From Crocodylus rhombifer (Eukaryota > Chordata > Crocodylia > Crocodylidae): a stretch of 64,000 bases of DNA. A program made the translations under genes and the position numbers. Position 1 is the stretch's first letter. The number at the start of each line of letters is the position of its first letter. Shown here piece by piece: positions 31,989 through 44,192 of this stretch. The notes under the pieces are model-generated. The model did not search any database. It was given only the letters and a program-made list of their open reading frames with translations, and was not told the DNA's origin. The stretch lies in assembly GCA_038503035.1 (NCBI GenBank), contig JAVSML010024320.1, forward strand, positions 186,001 to 250,000, in the 5' to 3' direction.

Positions 31989-33554
31989 CCTCCTTGCACT
32001 GTTTGGACATCATAATACTCTGCAATGCACAGCCTTCATTTTTCCTGAGGCTTGAACAAGGATGCAGCTTAAAAGATTTCAGGTGGAAGGTTACAGATTG
32101 ATGTGCAAGCTGGCTTCACAAAGAATCAGCAGTTTTTTCTTTGTTTTTGAGGAACAATCTTGTCATTAAACCAAGTTCTTAGAATTTGAAAATCCTATCT
32201 TGAATATGGGCAGTGAGCTTTTTACAAAGACGGTTAAATACTAACAAAGAGTAAGACTGTATAGCATGGAGCCTACAGCCATCAAATGGGCAAAGGGTGG
32301 AGGCACCACAGTCCAGGGAAAGCACTAGAGAGACAGCATGCATGAGTAATGCAAATGATTACTTTCCAGTTTCTGAATAGCTCTCTTGAATATGCTGTGA
32401 AGAGGTAGGTGACAAGAGTCAACCCTCTTGAAATGAGGGAGATTGGATTGAGTGGCAGCATTTTGTACAGCGTGGTTATGCCTCAAGGCAGCAGCACTAA
32501 AAAGCCTGGGAAGGATGATGATGGCTATTCAGCACTCACACAGGACTCTGGAGGTGTGTTATGCTGGATTTCAGAGGGGCAGAAGGTATGGGGGAAGAAG
32601 GTATGGGGGAGTTCAGTTATGAAAGGTGATTGGAACAAATGAAAGCTGCGTTTAATTTCACCCTGCTTTTGGTCCTGTGCGCTTGCTGACCCCACAGCAT
32701 TCTCCTTGTTCTAGATCCAACAAAGAACTTAAGTGGAATTGAGGCACTTGGGTGCAAATTCTCATCCAAGAAACCCCCACTCATCTGCCACTGCACCCTA
32801 GAAATGCCCGGACTCCATCAGTACCATCCTGTTTGAATGTAAATTTCCTTCCGTGTCTGGAGTCAAGTCTCTGTGCATATGCCCAGAATCACTCCCCTGG
32901 CTCATGCCTAAATCCAGTCAAGTTCCAGAAACTAGGAGTTCCTTTCCTAAGGTTCCCCAAGGGGCTTAATTTATGAGGTATTCCCAGAGCATACCTAACA
33001 CAGGATGGGACTCCACAGGGATTACAGCTGTCCTTTATATAACCAGAGGGGGATACAACCTCTCCTTTTCTATGTAAAAGCCCCATTATTAGTGCACCCA
33101 AACAAAAAGAGGGAGTTATGAGTTCAGTTCTCCTCTTATACTGAAGGGTGTGTGTGTATGTGTGTCCTTGGCACCCATCAACTGAAGCTGAGAAGAAAAG
33201 CATGGAAAAGCAAAAGTGCACAATAATAGAACAGGACTCTACCTAGCAATTAGGAGAGTTCTCTAGGAGCAGGTGGATTCCTTAAGCTGCAGTCCTTGCT
33301 CTAAGTACTTCTGTATTTTGTCTAGCAACTCCCTAATATAAAATGCACAAACAGTCCTGAAAGAAGGGGCCATAAGCCCAGATTCCTTCTTCTCAGACAA
33401 GTATCCTAACCATTAGTTTACGGTCTCTGCCCCCCAAAATCTTGATTTGGCATTTTTTTTCTATCAGGACAGTTGAACAGCTTCAGTGGGTGCCTGAAGA
33501 GCACTGTACTCCCAGAATAGCCCACAGTCTGGTGCTCAAGGCACTTACTTAAGA
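31989..33554. other. No gene recognised
   Basis: Unclassified. A short GT-rich run sits at 33148-33165. At 33395-33425 reversed TGGTTAGGATACTTG resembles a tRNA-derived SINE A-box region. Confidence 0.45.
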
Positions 33555-33805
33555 TACGGGTTGGCAACATACAATCCATGAAGCCATTTGATCTGCCCCG
33601 TGGAGCTTCTGATCTGGCTGTCACTGTTGCTGCTTCTCTGTGCTGCCTGGCCCCATTGCATGGCTGGGAGTGAAAAGAGGTGGGGTGAGGCTTCATTTGC
33701 ACGGTGTGGCTGGGTGAAGTAGCAGCACTGGGGCAAAAGGCCGGTCCACCTCTAACCCAAGCCCAGGTGACACAGCCCACTGCTACAAAACCTTGCTGAC
33801 CACTG
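33555..33805. mobile_element. Small non-autonomous hAT element (251 bp)
   Basis: Left end TACGGGTTGGCAACATACAA; the right end reverse complements to CAGTGGTCAGCAAGGTTTTG. These are Charlie/MER5-like hAT ends. Flanks ACTTAAGA (33547-33554) and GCCTAGGA (33806-33813) match at 5 of 8 positions and all differences are transitions, consistent with a decayed target duplication. No coding capacity. Confidence 0.55.
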
Positions 33806-35269
33806 GCCTAGGAGACAGAAGATCTAGGACAGAACCCTGTTCTCCTCTTCCATGGGTGGGATCACTACCTAGTAGTTTTGTAAAAAGGAGCCGCCTCCCT
33901 GCCTAGCTATGACCATGCTTTAAGAGTGGGCCTGCTCAGCTGAGTGAAAGAAAGGGCATGGGTGCCTGCCTTCAGGAGAGGCTTCTGGGCTCTTCCCCCC
34001 AAGTGGGTTAGGGGTGGCTCTCTGCAAGGGATGGGAGGCACATGCGAATGGTGCCGACTCTCCAGAGAGGAGCAGGAATTCAGGCACACCAATCCTGGGC
34101 ATTTCCTATTGGCTAGGCCTAGGTAGCTACATGCCAAGTCTGTTAGCTTTAGATGGCTCCCTGCTCAGCATATTGGCTGTGCCAGACACCCTTCAGAGGT
34201 GCCTAATTCACCCCATGCACTATATAGGTTCTGGACCCCTTCTCCAGGGCCCAGACACCTATCATTTAGATGCCACGGTGCCTAAGCCCTTTACTGGACT
34301 TTGCCCTTCATGACCACAGAGCTATATGGCAGTGCTACACAAGCAGACAGACATTTGCACATATTACCTTGTCCCTGTCTCATGTTGAGCCTAGTGGGGG
34401 GTAGGCAAGAATCTGTGCAGATGGAGTAGGTACATGACAGGATTGCTCTCAGTTAATGAGGCACATTTTTCATAATTTGCAAATGCCAATTTGCTATCCA
34501 GCTTTCACTGTCTAACTGGGAAACTGGAGATGTGGGTATATTACTGAACACTGGCTCTAATCTTACAGAGGGAAATCAAACCAATTATTATTATTATTTC
34601 AATCAGTCCAGGCACTGTCTGAGGGCTTGAGGTTAACAAAGTCAGCCCATCTAAATAAAAGGCAATTGTGTACTGTGTGTCTGTAATGCTATGAAAGGCC
34701 TCTGATGACTCAAGCATCCTCTCTCATGGTTTATAGCATCATCAAAAGGCTCTTGATAAGATCCCTTGATGGAATAAGAACCTCATGATTCATTGCTTTG
34801 TGTTATTTATTTGCTCTATAAATTATATGATCCAATCATATGGATACAACTGAGATCATGGGTATAGTGGTGAAGCCAAGTCAAACAAGGCCAGAGCCCA
34901 ACAGTTCTCACAGGTGTCTCTATTCAGACATAAAATAGGCCCCTTCCCCTAAGAGAGTGATCCAGACTGACAGGGCTAGGTGCCTTGGATCCTCATACAA
35001 TCAATGGAGGGAAGTGAGGGACCTCCAAAGAGTGATCTTAGGGTCTGAGAAGGGAGGCTCCTACAACTAGCCAACAGGACATGGTAGGCTGGAGGGGTTC
35101 ATGTAAACTCCTGGTCCTCCTTAGAGATGCACATTAGGTACCTCTGTGATATTAGGGTCCCAGAAGTGAGGAATGTGATGTACATCAATAGGAACACAGA
35201 GTCCACTATGAAGTGCAGAACCCCACATTCACTCAGGAACATGGTTGTGGTGTCACTCATCTTTTGCAC
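33806..35269. other. No gene recognised
   Basis: 33900-34320 is somewhat GC-richer, with repeated GTGCCTAA-type words (GAGGTGCCTAATTC, CGGTGCCTAAGCC), perhaps a decayed DNA element. The remainder is unclassified. Confidence 0.4.
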
Positions 35270-35410
35270 AATACCTGCGTGATTAGACCACATACCCGTG
35301 AAGTGGGAGACTGGATTATTGGTCCATGTGAGCCTGAAGGGACTCAAACCCATTTCCCCCACTTCCTAGAAGTGCCCTAACCCTGCAAGCCAAGTGAATA
35401 TGGGATGTTG
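35270..35410 (-). mobile_element. tRNA-derived SINE fragment
   Basis: The reverse complement reads GGTTAGGGCACTTCTAGG, then GGGTTTGAGTCCC, resembling polymerase III A- and B-box regions with one B-box mismatch. It is a MIR-like SINE head without a preserved tail. Confidence 0.5.
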
Positions 35411-37009
35411 CTCTTCAGCTGTATCTTTTGCTGGTGGTGCTAATGAAGTACTAGACATGCTCTGTGAACACCTAGAGACTGGAGGACTTTAGGCACTTCC
35501 CAACACCGATGTGCTGCTCAGTCTGGATCGTTTCTGAGCATGTGCACAAGTATATGTCAAAGTGCTAGGGAACCTTTCAGGCCAAAAAGCCAGTACCTTT
35601 GGGAACTTAAGTAGTTTTGTGACTCAGACCTCTAAATTGTTCTTGAAGTCCTTTTTATGCACCTACAAGAATGATTTGGATCTGGTCCTAAGTGGCAGCT
35701 CTTGGGAAGTTGGGAAGGCAAAAGGCTGGGGAAGAAGGGCAGTAGGATAGGCTCAGATTGAGACCAGCTGAAAAGAGAAGAACATTCAGGGATTTGCTGT
35801 CTGCAACTTGCTGATGCATATTTTCCAAAACTCTGAAGAACTGCTAGATGGTTTGGCCCAGCTCCAGTTGAATTTAATCACTCAGAGCTTCTCTAATATT
35901 TTCTAGGCTCAGTGGGTTGCAGAAAACTGTCATTAAACATGCAAAAGCAACCCTGATGCTTACTCTGCATGGAGGGAGAGACCATATGGAGACAGCCCAC
36001 GCTTTGTGCACCACAGTACATCAGAGACTGGATTAGCATCTCCTTTTGCAGTTGCTAGTCTGGTCTGGAAGGTTTCTTAATTGACTAGCATTGTTAGCAT
36101 GGCGGAAACACCAGCTTGTCGTCATGAAGAATCACAAGTGTGAAGTTGTTGTAAGTTGATGCTCGCCCTGACCGAGTGGACATCGGTTGACTTTCACTAA
36201 TATTTAGGTATTCAAATACTGTAACCACAAACTATGTCACTTTCTAGTAAAAAGGTAACTCTAACTACTAGACCAGGGGTTATACAATCTGGTACTTGTT
36301 TACCTAGCCATGATCCAAGTCATGTGACTAGGAACTGGCAATACAACTTCACCTGCAAAAGCCCCAGAAATTATGTTTCAGTGAAAAAAAAAAAATCTAT
36401 TTTCAAAGTCAATTCACAGCTTTTACATGGCAATAAACACTTCTCTGAATGCCATGCTGAGCAAAATGGGAGCAGACTGCCTTAAACCCAATCCTTTTAT
36501 GTTCGCAGCTTGATAGTTCCTAGTTGAAAAATACTGAGGTGAGAATGCAAGTAGTAAATAATCATTCTCTCCTCGAAGGAATTATTGTGATGAGTTGTTC
36601 AGAATCAATGTTAAAGACTCATCATGTACCATCAAAGGGAAAAGAAGGATGGGAAGTAATAGTTTCCCCTTTGGCAGCGCCACTGGTTATAAACTCATGG
36701 ATATTGCAATGCTTTAACGATATTGTATTTTATATGCTACAGCCTTCCTCCTTCACAGCCCCCTACCTTTCCACAGAAAAGAAAAAGAATTATTTCAGTT
36801 CATGCTTTTCCCACAGCTTGGAAAATAATACTGCCATGGGATAATTCCAGACTTGCTCATGGGCTCTCCCAATTGTAGTGCCTCAAATAGAAATGCCCAA
36901 GGTATCAAAACAGACTGAGAGTCATTGATAGCGACAGAGCTTGTGAAATGATTTCTGCAACAGTATTTGACATTAGGATTGAATCAGATCAAGATGGGTT
37001 AGAGACTTA
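35411..37009. other. No gene; SINE-head trace
   Basis: AT-rich unclassified sequence. At 36250-36290 the reverse strand reads CTGGTCTAGTAGTTAGAGTT, like a tRNA-derived SINE head. A poly-A run of about 11 lies near 36384. Confidence 0.45.
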
Positions 37010-37255
37010 GGCCTTGTTTACATTACAAAGTTATGCTGGCAGCAGTGGGGATGTATAAAGGTCATGCCTGATAGCCAATGTAGCTGTGCTTACAACTCCC
37101 CTGGTCTGGAAACTCTGCTTGCAGTGCTTCTGCCATTCCAGGGAGCTGCTGTAATTCTGATGGGAGAAAAACCCATCAGAGCTGCATTAGGGGACCCAGC
37201 CACTTTCATACTGCCAGCATAGTTAAAATGGCAGCAGTACATCATGTAGACTAAA
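37010..37255. mobile_element. MITE with GGCCTTGTxTACA ends
   Basis: The left end GGCCTTGTTTACATTACAAA pairs with a right end TCATGTAGACTA. Inner arms hold TTATGCTGGCAGCA against CTGCCAGCATAGTT, and GATGGGAGAA against CCCATCAG near the centre. The family resembles common sauropsid palindromic MITEs (inference). Confidence 0.5.
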
Positions 37256-37317
37256 CTGTCAATAGCCATGTTCCTTGTGACAGTCACAGAGCCTATGATA
37301 TGGAAAGTGTTATTATG

Positions 37318-38000
37318 CCCCTTTATAAATAAATCTGTGGTGCATCCACACCTTGCATACTGTGCCTAGTTCTGGCCCCCACACCTCAGAAAGGATATAG
37401 AAGAATTACAGAAGATACAGAGAAAGGCAACAATGATGTTTAGTGGTATGGAGGGGCTTTCATATTAGGAAAGGCGAAAGAGGTTAGGCTTATTCAATTT
37501 AGAAAAGAGACACTTGAGGGGGACATGTAAAGGTTTACAAAATACTGTAAATGGTGAAGAGAAAGTAAGTAGAGATTTATTATTTACTCTCTCACAATAC
37601 AACTGGGGGGGTTACAAAATGAAATTAGTAGGTAGTAAATTTAAAATTAATAAAAGGGAGTTCTTTTTCAGACAGTATGTAATTAAAGTGTGGAACCCAT
37701 TGCCACCGGATGTTATAGAAACTAAACACAGTTTAGCCAGAGTAAAAAAGGCATTGTTCAAATACTGGAAGGAAAACACATCAGTAGCTTTTCAGCCTGG
37801 GAGTTAGTGATATAGTCTCTGAATTAAAACTTCATAGACCTTAAATGCTGGAGTCTGCAAGTGAGAGCGGAACAGTGAAAAAATACCCTGGTCCTACCTA
37901 GTTCACTCTCCTTTTCAGCATCCACTTTGCCATTGTGCAACACAGGATACTGGGATAGCTAGACCTATGGTCTGACCCAGTAAATGGCAGTTCTAATCTT
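37318..38000 (+). mobile_element. Older CR1/L3-like LINE 3' end
   Basis: The segment encodes HPHLAYCA, KDIEELQKIQRKATMMF and LGLFNLEKRHLRGT, then the C-terminal block, and ends TGGTCTGACCCAGTAAATGGC. That 3' end (a 'gatctgacccag-tggc' type) differs from the GAAACTATG CR1 tails, so this is a separate, older lineage. Confidence 0.7.
37514..37807 (+). pseudogene. CR1/L3-like ORF2 C-terminal fragment
   Basis: This 97-codon frame follows directly from the upstream FNLEKRHLRGT and reads KFKINKREFFFRQYVIKVWN, then PLPPDVIETKHSLARVKKAL. This matches the ORF2 tail 'R-x-x-F-F-x-x-R-x-x-x-x-W-N-x-L-P-x-x-V'. No catalytic part is present. Confidence 0.7.
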
Positions 38001-38784
38001 CTCTGAGACTGCATTTGGAAGGGTGTTCAAAATGTTAACCTTTCACCAAAAAGGATGTCATCTTACAAGACAAACATGGCCAGACCCTAGAAGACTCTTG
38101 CATAGCTAATTCCCCTTGACTGAGAATGCTTTCTCCCAGTTTTGCATGTGCTTTGCCCTGGCCTTTGTGATCTTGATTGTCCCAGAGGAGCACAGCTGCT
38201 ACAGGGGCTCAGGGCTTGAAATTTGGTCTTTTCTGTAGCAGGGATGTGATCCATTAATTGCTTAGTCCTTGAACAGGGATCAGAGGATGACTCGGAGCCA
38301 GCAGAGGAGCTTGAGCATAGATCTGATGTGCTCACTGCAGTATATACTAGGGAGAAGGCAGCCAGCTCTCTTCTATAACAGCTGAAGCCTGTGCATCATT
38401 TTTAAAATCAGATCCAGATACAGCAAGTTAAAGTAATTTTGCTGGGAGTGACAAATTCATGGATTCTTTATTTGGGAGGACAATGTTTTCTAGCAAACGA
38501 GGTGAAGGAAAGCATTTTGGGAAATTCGTGCTGCTTGGTCATTTGAGTTTAACTGAGACATGATGCCAAGGCTTCACTCTACCTCAACAGATTTCATCAA
38601 TGGCCTCACACCAGCAGCAGGGTCATTCTATTACAAAGCAATGCTGAGCCAGTGAAACTATTCCTCAGGACTGGCTCACACGCTGCATGTTAAAAATGCT
38701 CCATCTGTTGCAGAAAATGAAATATTACCTGAAAGGCCATGTATGTGGGCTGGATATTAACATGGATAGATAAATACATAAACA
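38001..38784. other. No gene recognised
   Basis: Unclassified sequence with no named repeat. Confidence 0.5.
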
Positions 38785-38965
38785 TGAGGACACAGTGGTA
38801 AAGCAGCTAAGTCACTTCACTACAGATCTAGAGGCGTGGGTTCAAACCGTGCTCTGGACTTGGGCTAGAGACTGCCCCCATTTAACCAAGCTATAAGGGG
38901 GCACCTGGTCATCAGGCTGAGGAAATCAAATATGGCCAGACATGATGCTTGCCATATCACTTGTG
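38785..38965 (+). mobile_element. tRNA-derived SINE with well-kept A and B boxes
   Basis: TGGTAAAGCAG (38796-38806) fits the polymerase III A-box consensus TRGYNNANNNG, and GTTCAAACC (38840-38848) fits the B-box GWTCRANNC. A non-tRNA body (GGGGGCACCTGGTCATCAGG onward) follows. The cloverleaf is not preserved well enough for a tRNA gene. The SINE family is not named. Confidence 0.65.
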
Positions 38966-39443
38966 GACCTTAACAACACTAGCCCAAAAAGCTACCTGGA
39001 CTTGGAATGGACCTTGTTTAAACATAGATAGCTATCTAATTATACGGATGGACATACAGCTAGATGCAGCCCTGACAACTTTGGGGGTGGTGGTGGTGGT
39101 AATGATATCAACTCTATTATAAATTAAGTGAGGTTGAACACAGAGAGCGTTTGAATGGTGAACATTCACGAAAAACCCAGGGCTCCAAATTAAACGAGTG
39201 GTTCCTTTCCACATGACTTCGGAAGCAGCCAATTCCCTTGTCTGGCTTTGGGTGGTAGCATGTGTTGGTGGAAGTGTGGTCTTTTGAATGCATTCACAAC
39301 CACTTCTGGACAATACAGGGTAAATTCTGTCACCCCGGGCCCTTTCAGGGTCATCATGTAAGGAGCTGAATTTGGTTTGTGGTATATGTGTGCATATGTG
39401 TGTGCACACATTTACAACTATCTGAGTACAGAAATAGACAAAG
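38966..39443. other. No gene recognised
   Basis: Unclassified. A short GGT/GTGG-rich run lies near 39086-39100 and a TATGTGTGTGC-type run near 39385-39410. Confidence 0.5.
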
Positions 39444-40312
39444 TTTCATAGATTCAAAGATATTAGGGTCAGAAGGGACCTCAGCAGATCATTGAGTTTG
39501 ATCCCCTGCCCTGGGCAGGAAAGAGCACTGAGTCAGATGACCCCAGCCAGGTGCTTGTCCAGTCTCCTCTTAAAGACCCCCAAGGTAGGGGAGAGCACCA
39601 CCTCCCTTGGAAGCCCATTCCAGAGTAGGCAATCCTTAAAGTAAAGAAGTTCTTTCTGATGTCTAACCTGAATATGCTTTCTATCAGTTTGTGGCCATTA
39701 TTTCTAGTTACTCCAAGAGGTGCCCTGGTAAACAGAGCATCCCCTATCTCTTGCTGTCCCCCCTGATGAATTTGTAGATGGCCACAAGATCACCTCTCAG
39801 CCTTCTCTTGCGGAGGCTGAAGAGATTCAGGTCCCTCAATCTCTCCTCGTAGGATCTTTCTTGCAGGCTCTTAACCATAAGAGTGGCCCTCCTCTGGACC
39901 CTCTCAAGGTTATCCACATCCCTCTTGAAGTATGGCACCCAAAACTGAATGCAGCACTCCAGCTGCAGTCTCAGCAGTGCTGCATAGAGGGGAAGTATCG
40001 CGTCCCTGGACCTGTTTGTGATGCACCTGCTAATGTATGATAAAGTGCAGTTAACTTTACTGATCACTTCATCACACTGACGACTCATGTTCATCTTGGA
40101 GTCAACTATGACTCTTAGATCCCTTTCTGCTACAGTGCTGCTGAAAGGATCATTCCCCAGCCTATAAGTGTGTTGGTGATTCCTTCTCCCTAGGTGCAGC
40201 CCTTTGCATTTGCCCTTGCTGAATTGCATCCTATTTTCTTGTGCCCACTTATCCAACCTGTCCAGATCCACCTGGATTTGTTCCATGCCCACATCTTTCC
40301 AGGTCAATGCTG
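39444..40312 (-). mobile_element. CR1 LINE 3' end lacking the catalytic box
   Basis: The plus-strand left edge TTTCATAGATTCAAAGATAT is the reversed CR1 tail. The segment runs through the C-terminal blocks to FLTWKDV, where the catalytic F-A-D-D region is missing: TWKDVG is joined almost directly to DLDRLDKW. Confidence 0.85.
39744..40307 (-). pseudogene. CR1 ORF2 C-terminal fragment (187 codons open)
   Basis: Residues 1-7 are the MTWKDVG remnant, residues 14-34 LDRLDKWAQENRMQFSKGKC, then RVIVDSKMNMSRQ, ILPLYAALLRLQLECCIQFW and [17 protein letters not shown], ending RLRGDLVAIYKFIRGD. About 50 residues that carry PQGSxLGP and the catalytic Asp pair are deleted. The fused frame cannot give a reverse transcriptase. 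Confidence 0.82.
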
Positions 40313-41007
40313 AAGAGGAAACAGTACATCCAAGAATGCAAGTGCTCTTAGAAAAACAGAAGAGGAACTTTAAGGCATAGCAAAGCCTGCCAATTCTCGT
40401 ATAATGTTGAGCTTGTGTGTAACACTGTATTCAAGTGCTTGAAGTGAAATGTACAGTGAAGCGCATTGCTGCATTGGAATCTATCAAGCTAAAACACATT
40501 TACTGCTTGTGTTAACATAACACAGTTTCTTTAGTTATAAGGCCACTTAGGGCCATTAGATCTTCTTCTTCTTGTCTCTACACCACATTTGACAATTCTG
40601 TTATACATGCTTGTGCTCATTTATTGTACTATGTAAGATCTTTCATTATACATATGCTGCCAAGCAGTAGGCATTGCAGCAGGTGTTGCATAGTCGAAGG
40701 GTCTGTGCCACAGTCATAGGTGGTTTAGTCAATGGTATACCCCCACTTCTTTCTTAGTACCTTGGAGTGTCCAATGCTGGTACATAGGCAGCTGAGACAT
40801 TGCCACCTGTTCCATGGTTCGTCAGTCCCAGGTGGCAAGGACTTGGCCACTGGAATGTCCAGTTTTTCACTGTCAGGTATTTTCTTCAACCTCTTGTTCC
40901 ACATCTGTACTTGTGTCTCCTTGGGTGCAGCATTGAGAGGTCAGGTGCTGGTGAGGAAGCTTGTGTGTGACTTCAGATGTTTGTGAGCTGTGGGATGGTT
41001 GTACAGG
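40313..41007. other. No gene; unassigned
   Basis: 40690-41000 has an internal style reminiscent of a transposon (CCCAGGTGGCAAGGACTTGG, TGTGTCTCCTTGGGTGCAGC), but I cannot name it. The rest is AT-rich. Confidence 0.4.
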
Positions 41008-41424
41008 GCGTAGGACCATTAGATCATCTAACCTGATTTCCTGTATAACACGGGGCATAGAATTTCACCCACTTACCCCTGTGCTGAACCTAATAACGTG
41101 TAGTTTGACTGAAGCATAACTTAGAAAGGCATCTGGACTTGATCTGGAGACTTCAAGAGATGTAGAATCCACAGTCTCCCTCATTAGATTACTCTAGAGA
41201 TTAACTACCCTCACTCATAAATTCAATGTAGAAATAAGGCACTCATTTTGACTGACCTCAGTGTCCAGCAATTGGCTCTTGCTTTGCCTTTCTCCACAAA
41301 GTTAAAAAAAGATCCCTTTAGTACCCAGTATTTTCTCCCTACAAAGGTAATTACACACTGCAACTAAGTCACTTCTCAATCCTATTTTTGATAAATGAAA
41401 CAAACTTAACTTTTTAGGTCTCTT
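41008..41424 (-). mobile_element. Old CR1 3' end
   Basis: Reversed CR1 words are in order: CATTAGATCATCTAACCTGA, CTGTATAACACGGGGCATAG, GAATCCACAGTCTCCCTCAT, AATTGGCTCTTGCTTTGCC, and CACTTCTCAATCC. This is a second CR1 lineage, related to 22728-23112. Confidence 0.72.
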
Positions 41425-42552
41425 AGGCTATGTCCATGCAGAACAAGGCAGCACCATGCTCAAACAAGCCAAATTCACTCTGCACTGGCTGCTGAACCAG
41501 AAGTAGTAGAGCCACTTTAGTATGATGCTGCATGCACCAGAGGCCTGAAGTCCCACACCCGTATTGCTTCTAGATGAGGAGGTATTGAGCACTTCTTGTG
41601 GGCACTGCATGTCTCAGCACAGTGCTGCCCTGTACCACAGAGACAAATATTTACTGTAAGACTTCCCTCCACCCCCAAGCTTGCAAATAATTTTTGTGGC
41701 TCCTCTTCATTTCTTCTCTATTTTAATCCAACCTTTGTTAAATGTAAACACCAGAACTGGTCTCTATTCTCTCACTCATCATCATATCATATGCATGAGG
41801 GAAAAATCACCTCCAACCTGTGGTTCCTCTGTCAACAGGGTCACATTGCCCCAGTATCACACTGGGAGCAACTATTTAGTAGTTCGTCTGCTATCATCTT
41901 TTTCAGAGCCTGCAGCAAAAAACTTGCACTTTCTACCAGTGATGCTCATGCTGGTTGCATGGTGCTTACTATAAAACTCCAGATATTTACTTTGTTTTTA
42001 GGAGAAGGATAATTAAAATAGCATTACTCTGCTTTAAGGTTGTGGGGTCAAGAACTCAAGCAGCAGGGCAGTCAAAAACAAAGGCTTCTCCACAGCAGTT
42101 TGCACTTACACACATTGTATTTTTCATTCCAGATTCATTTGTTAAATGTAATATTTTTTACATCGTTGCTCATGCTAGTTAGTGCATTACCACAATATAT
42201 ATAGGCTGACCAGTATATTGTAGTTAATATTGAAAAAATAATTAGTTTTCAGGCTTCTTTGCTTTCACAGTGCTTGATTTAAAAACCTTAATGTACTAAT
42301 TCTAATATTTTACATTTAGATATAAATGAATAGCATTGTAGGGAATGTTCTTGATGTAAACTTAATCTACAACAGCAGTTACCTGATCATTACTATAATG
42401 AAATACATATAGCTGTGTATCCTTGCATGGGCAGATGGAAAAATGTGCAAGAATAATAGATTTTTCATAAAATAGATGCATGGGGTGAGCAGCAAGATAA
42501 ACAGCTTTACACAGGGTTAGGAACTAGAAGGGAAACTCACTTACGTGATAAA
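41425..42552. other. No gene; possible MITE at 41425-41640
   Basis: TAGGCTATGTCCATGCAGAA at the left may be the end of a TGTCTACA-type MITE; the right end is unclear. The rest is AT-rich and unclassified. Confidence 0.4.
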
Positions 42553-42799
42553 GGGCCGTCTACATGTTGTCATACGGCAACACTGCTACGGTACCAAGCT
42601 TCCTTCTGGAAGTACTAAAGCGTGGTGCAGTACACGCAGTTACTACACCGTGCTCATGGCGCACAGTTAGATTTCACCACTATGTTGCTGTAGTGGCACA
42701 CTATACTGGGGGAGTGTGCTGCTATGGCGATGTTGCTGCCGATCATGTATAGACCCATGTGATCACTACATTGCCATAGGGTGACATGTAGACATGCCC
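42553..42799. mobile_element. MITE with GGGC-TGTCTACATG ends (247 bp)
   Basis: Left end GGGCCGTCTACATGTTGTCA; the right end reverse complements to GGGCATGTCTACATGTCACC. Inner arms repeat TACGGCAACACTG against CATTGCCATAG in imperfect form. AAA flanks both sides (42550-42552 and 42800-42802), compatible with a 3-bp target duplication. The ends match 4642-4897. Confidence 0.65.
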
Positions 42800-43059
42800 A
42801 AACTGAAGGAAGTAATAAAATATCCAAGAGATGGGCCTTTCTGTCCAATTGCTTGCAACAAGATTTTGAGGGATCTGCACCTTTGTAAGTGAATGCATGA
42901 GTGGAGTATTGAGAAACACAACTCACTCTATGTTATATTATTTCTGTCATATAATGCCAAAAGGTCCTCATTGAAATCAGGGATTCCTCAAACTAAGTTA
43001 GGTACAAATACATAGTAAGAAACAGTAGTTATCTTAGAAAGCTAAAACTTATATACACA
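42800..43059. other. No gene recognised
   Basis: AT-rich unclassified sequence. Confidence 0.5.
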
Positions 43060-43200
43060 AAATAGAATTATTGCCCCCATTTTACAGATGGGAAAGTAGC
43101 ATGCAAATTGCTGTACCCAGCACTACACAGGGGTTTGGGATAGAGCAGGGACTTGAACCCACATCTCCCGAGTCCCATCTAGTGTTTTCTCATATCTTTT
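43060..43200 (-). mobile_element. MIR-like SINE, nearly full head and core
   Basis: The reverse complement reads GGGACTCGGGAGATGTGGG, TTCAAGTCCCTGCTCTATCC, then CATCTGTAAAATGGGGGCAA. The B-box GTTCAAGTC (plus-strand 43150-43158) matches the polymerase III consensus exactly. It lies on the opposite strand to the SINE at 13427-13526. Confidence 0.7.
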
Positions 43201-44107
43201 TATCTTGAGGCAAGCTGCATGGACCTAAGAGAAAGGCCCACCAAGCAAGGAAGCAACATCTCTAACAGAAATCCCAGACAGTGAAATAAAGTGTGAGGAA
43301 AGAACTGACTGAAGTTATGACATCAAGTGAGATGCTGAATAAAGTAATACTATTTGCTCTTTATCAGCTTAGGTTCTTGTTTTACTGAAGTCCAGGAAAG
43401 GATGTGTGAAAAAATACATTCCTCCCTGCTAGCTTCACAAATACTTTTACAATTACAATTAGCTCCCCTAGGAAGTTAGACACAGTTGTCTGGGATGATC
43501 AAACAAAAGAAAGGGAAAGCAGCTAAAAAATAAGAAAGAAAAACAAGGTATAAAGGGAAAGAGAGAGCCATTGATCAAAGATTTCTATGAATAGGATTTC
43601 TTCTTTTTCTTTTAATACCTTTTACCACAGCAGTAGGCCTTTCTCAAACAGAAGATGCCAACTGGGATGAAACAGGTGCAAAGCTGGTTCACTTTACAAC
43701 ATGGACTCTTGCCTAATAGGGTCTGAACTGAGTTCAGACCATCCAATGCATTTCAATTAGAATCTCAGGTTTGTCCTAGAAATGCCAAACAAATCTATGA
43801 TCTAGCCAGCTAGGTAAGTCTTTCAGGTAAAGCTTTTTACTGTTGGCTCCAGATTGAAGCAGACCATGCCAGGAGACCCTTGTTCTTCTCTGGCCAGACA
43901 GTTTGCTGCTTCTGCAAGGAACATATTCTGTGCAGAAAATGTGATTAAGACTGAATTGCTTTAAGATGGCGTTAAAAGTGAGCAAACACACACCCCATGT
44001 CCTCTAGAATCCTGCTCCAAGAAAGCCAGGACATCTAAACTGCTACAGTAATTTCCTTGCTTTAGTTTAACAATAAAGATTAAAAAAAGAAAAAAAAGGG
44101 ATACCTT
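43201..44107. other. No gene; chance splice-like pair
   Basis: AT-rich. An acceptor-like CTTTTACCACAG (to 43630) and donor-like CTAG/GTAAGTC (43812) occur, but all three frames between them have stops. Confidence 0.4.
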
Positions 44108-44192
44108 CAGTTTTTGGAACCTAATCCAAAACCCATTGAAAGCAAAGACTGTCCTGGGATTTGAATGGGTTTTGGATTAGGTCCTCAGTGGA
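44108..44192. repeat. Palindromic MITE or hairpin
   Basis: ACCTAATCCAAAACCCATT is followed, after about 30 bp, by its exact reverse complement AATGGGTTTTGGATTAGGT. Palindromes of this 'GATCCAAAxCCCATTG' type are common in sauropsid DNA (inference). Confidence 0.65.

Noticed and set aside
38785..38965. A functional tRNA gene
   Set aside because: The A and B boxes are good, but no acceptor stem pairing or anticodon arm is evident and a non-tRNA body follows, as in a SINE.
43631..43812. Exon between a strong acceptor and GTAAGT donor
   Set aside because: All three frames contain stops and nothing else supports transcription, so it was not listed as a candidate exon.
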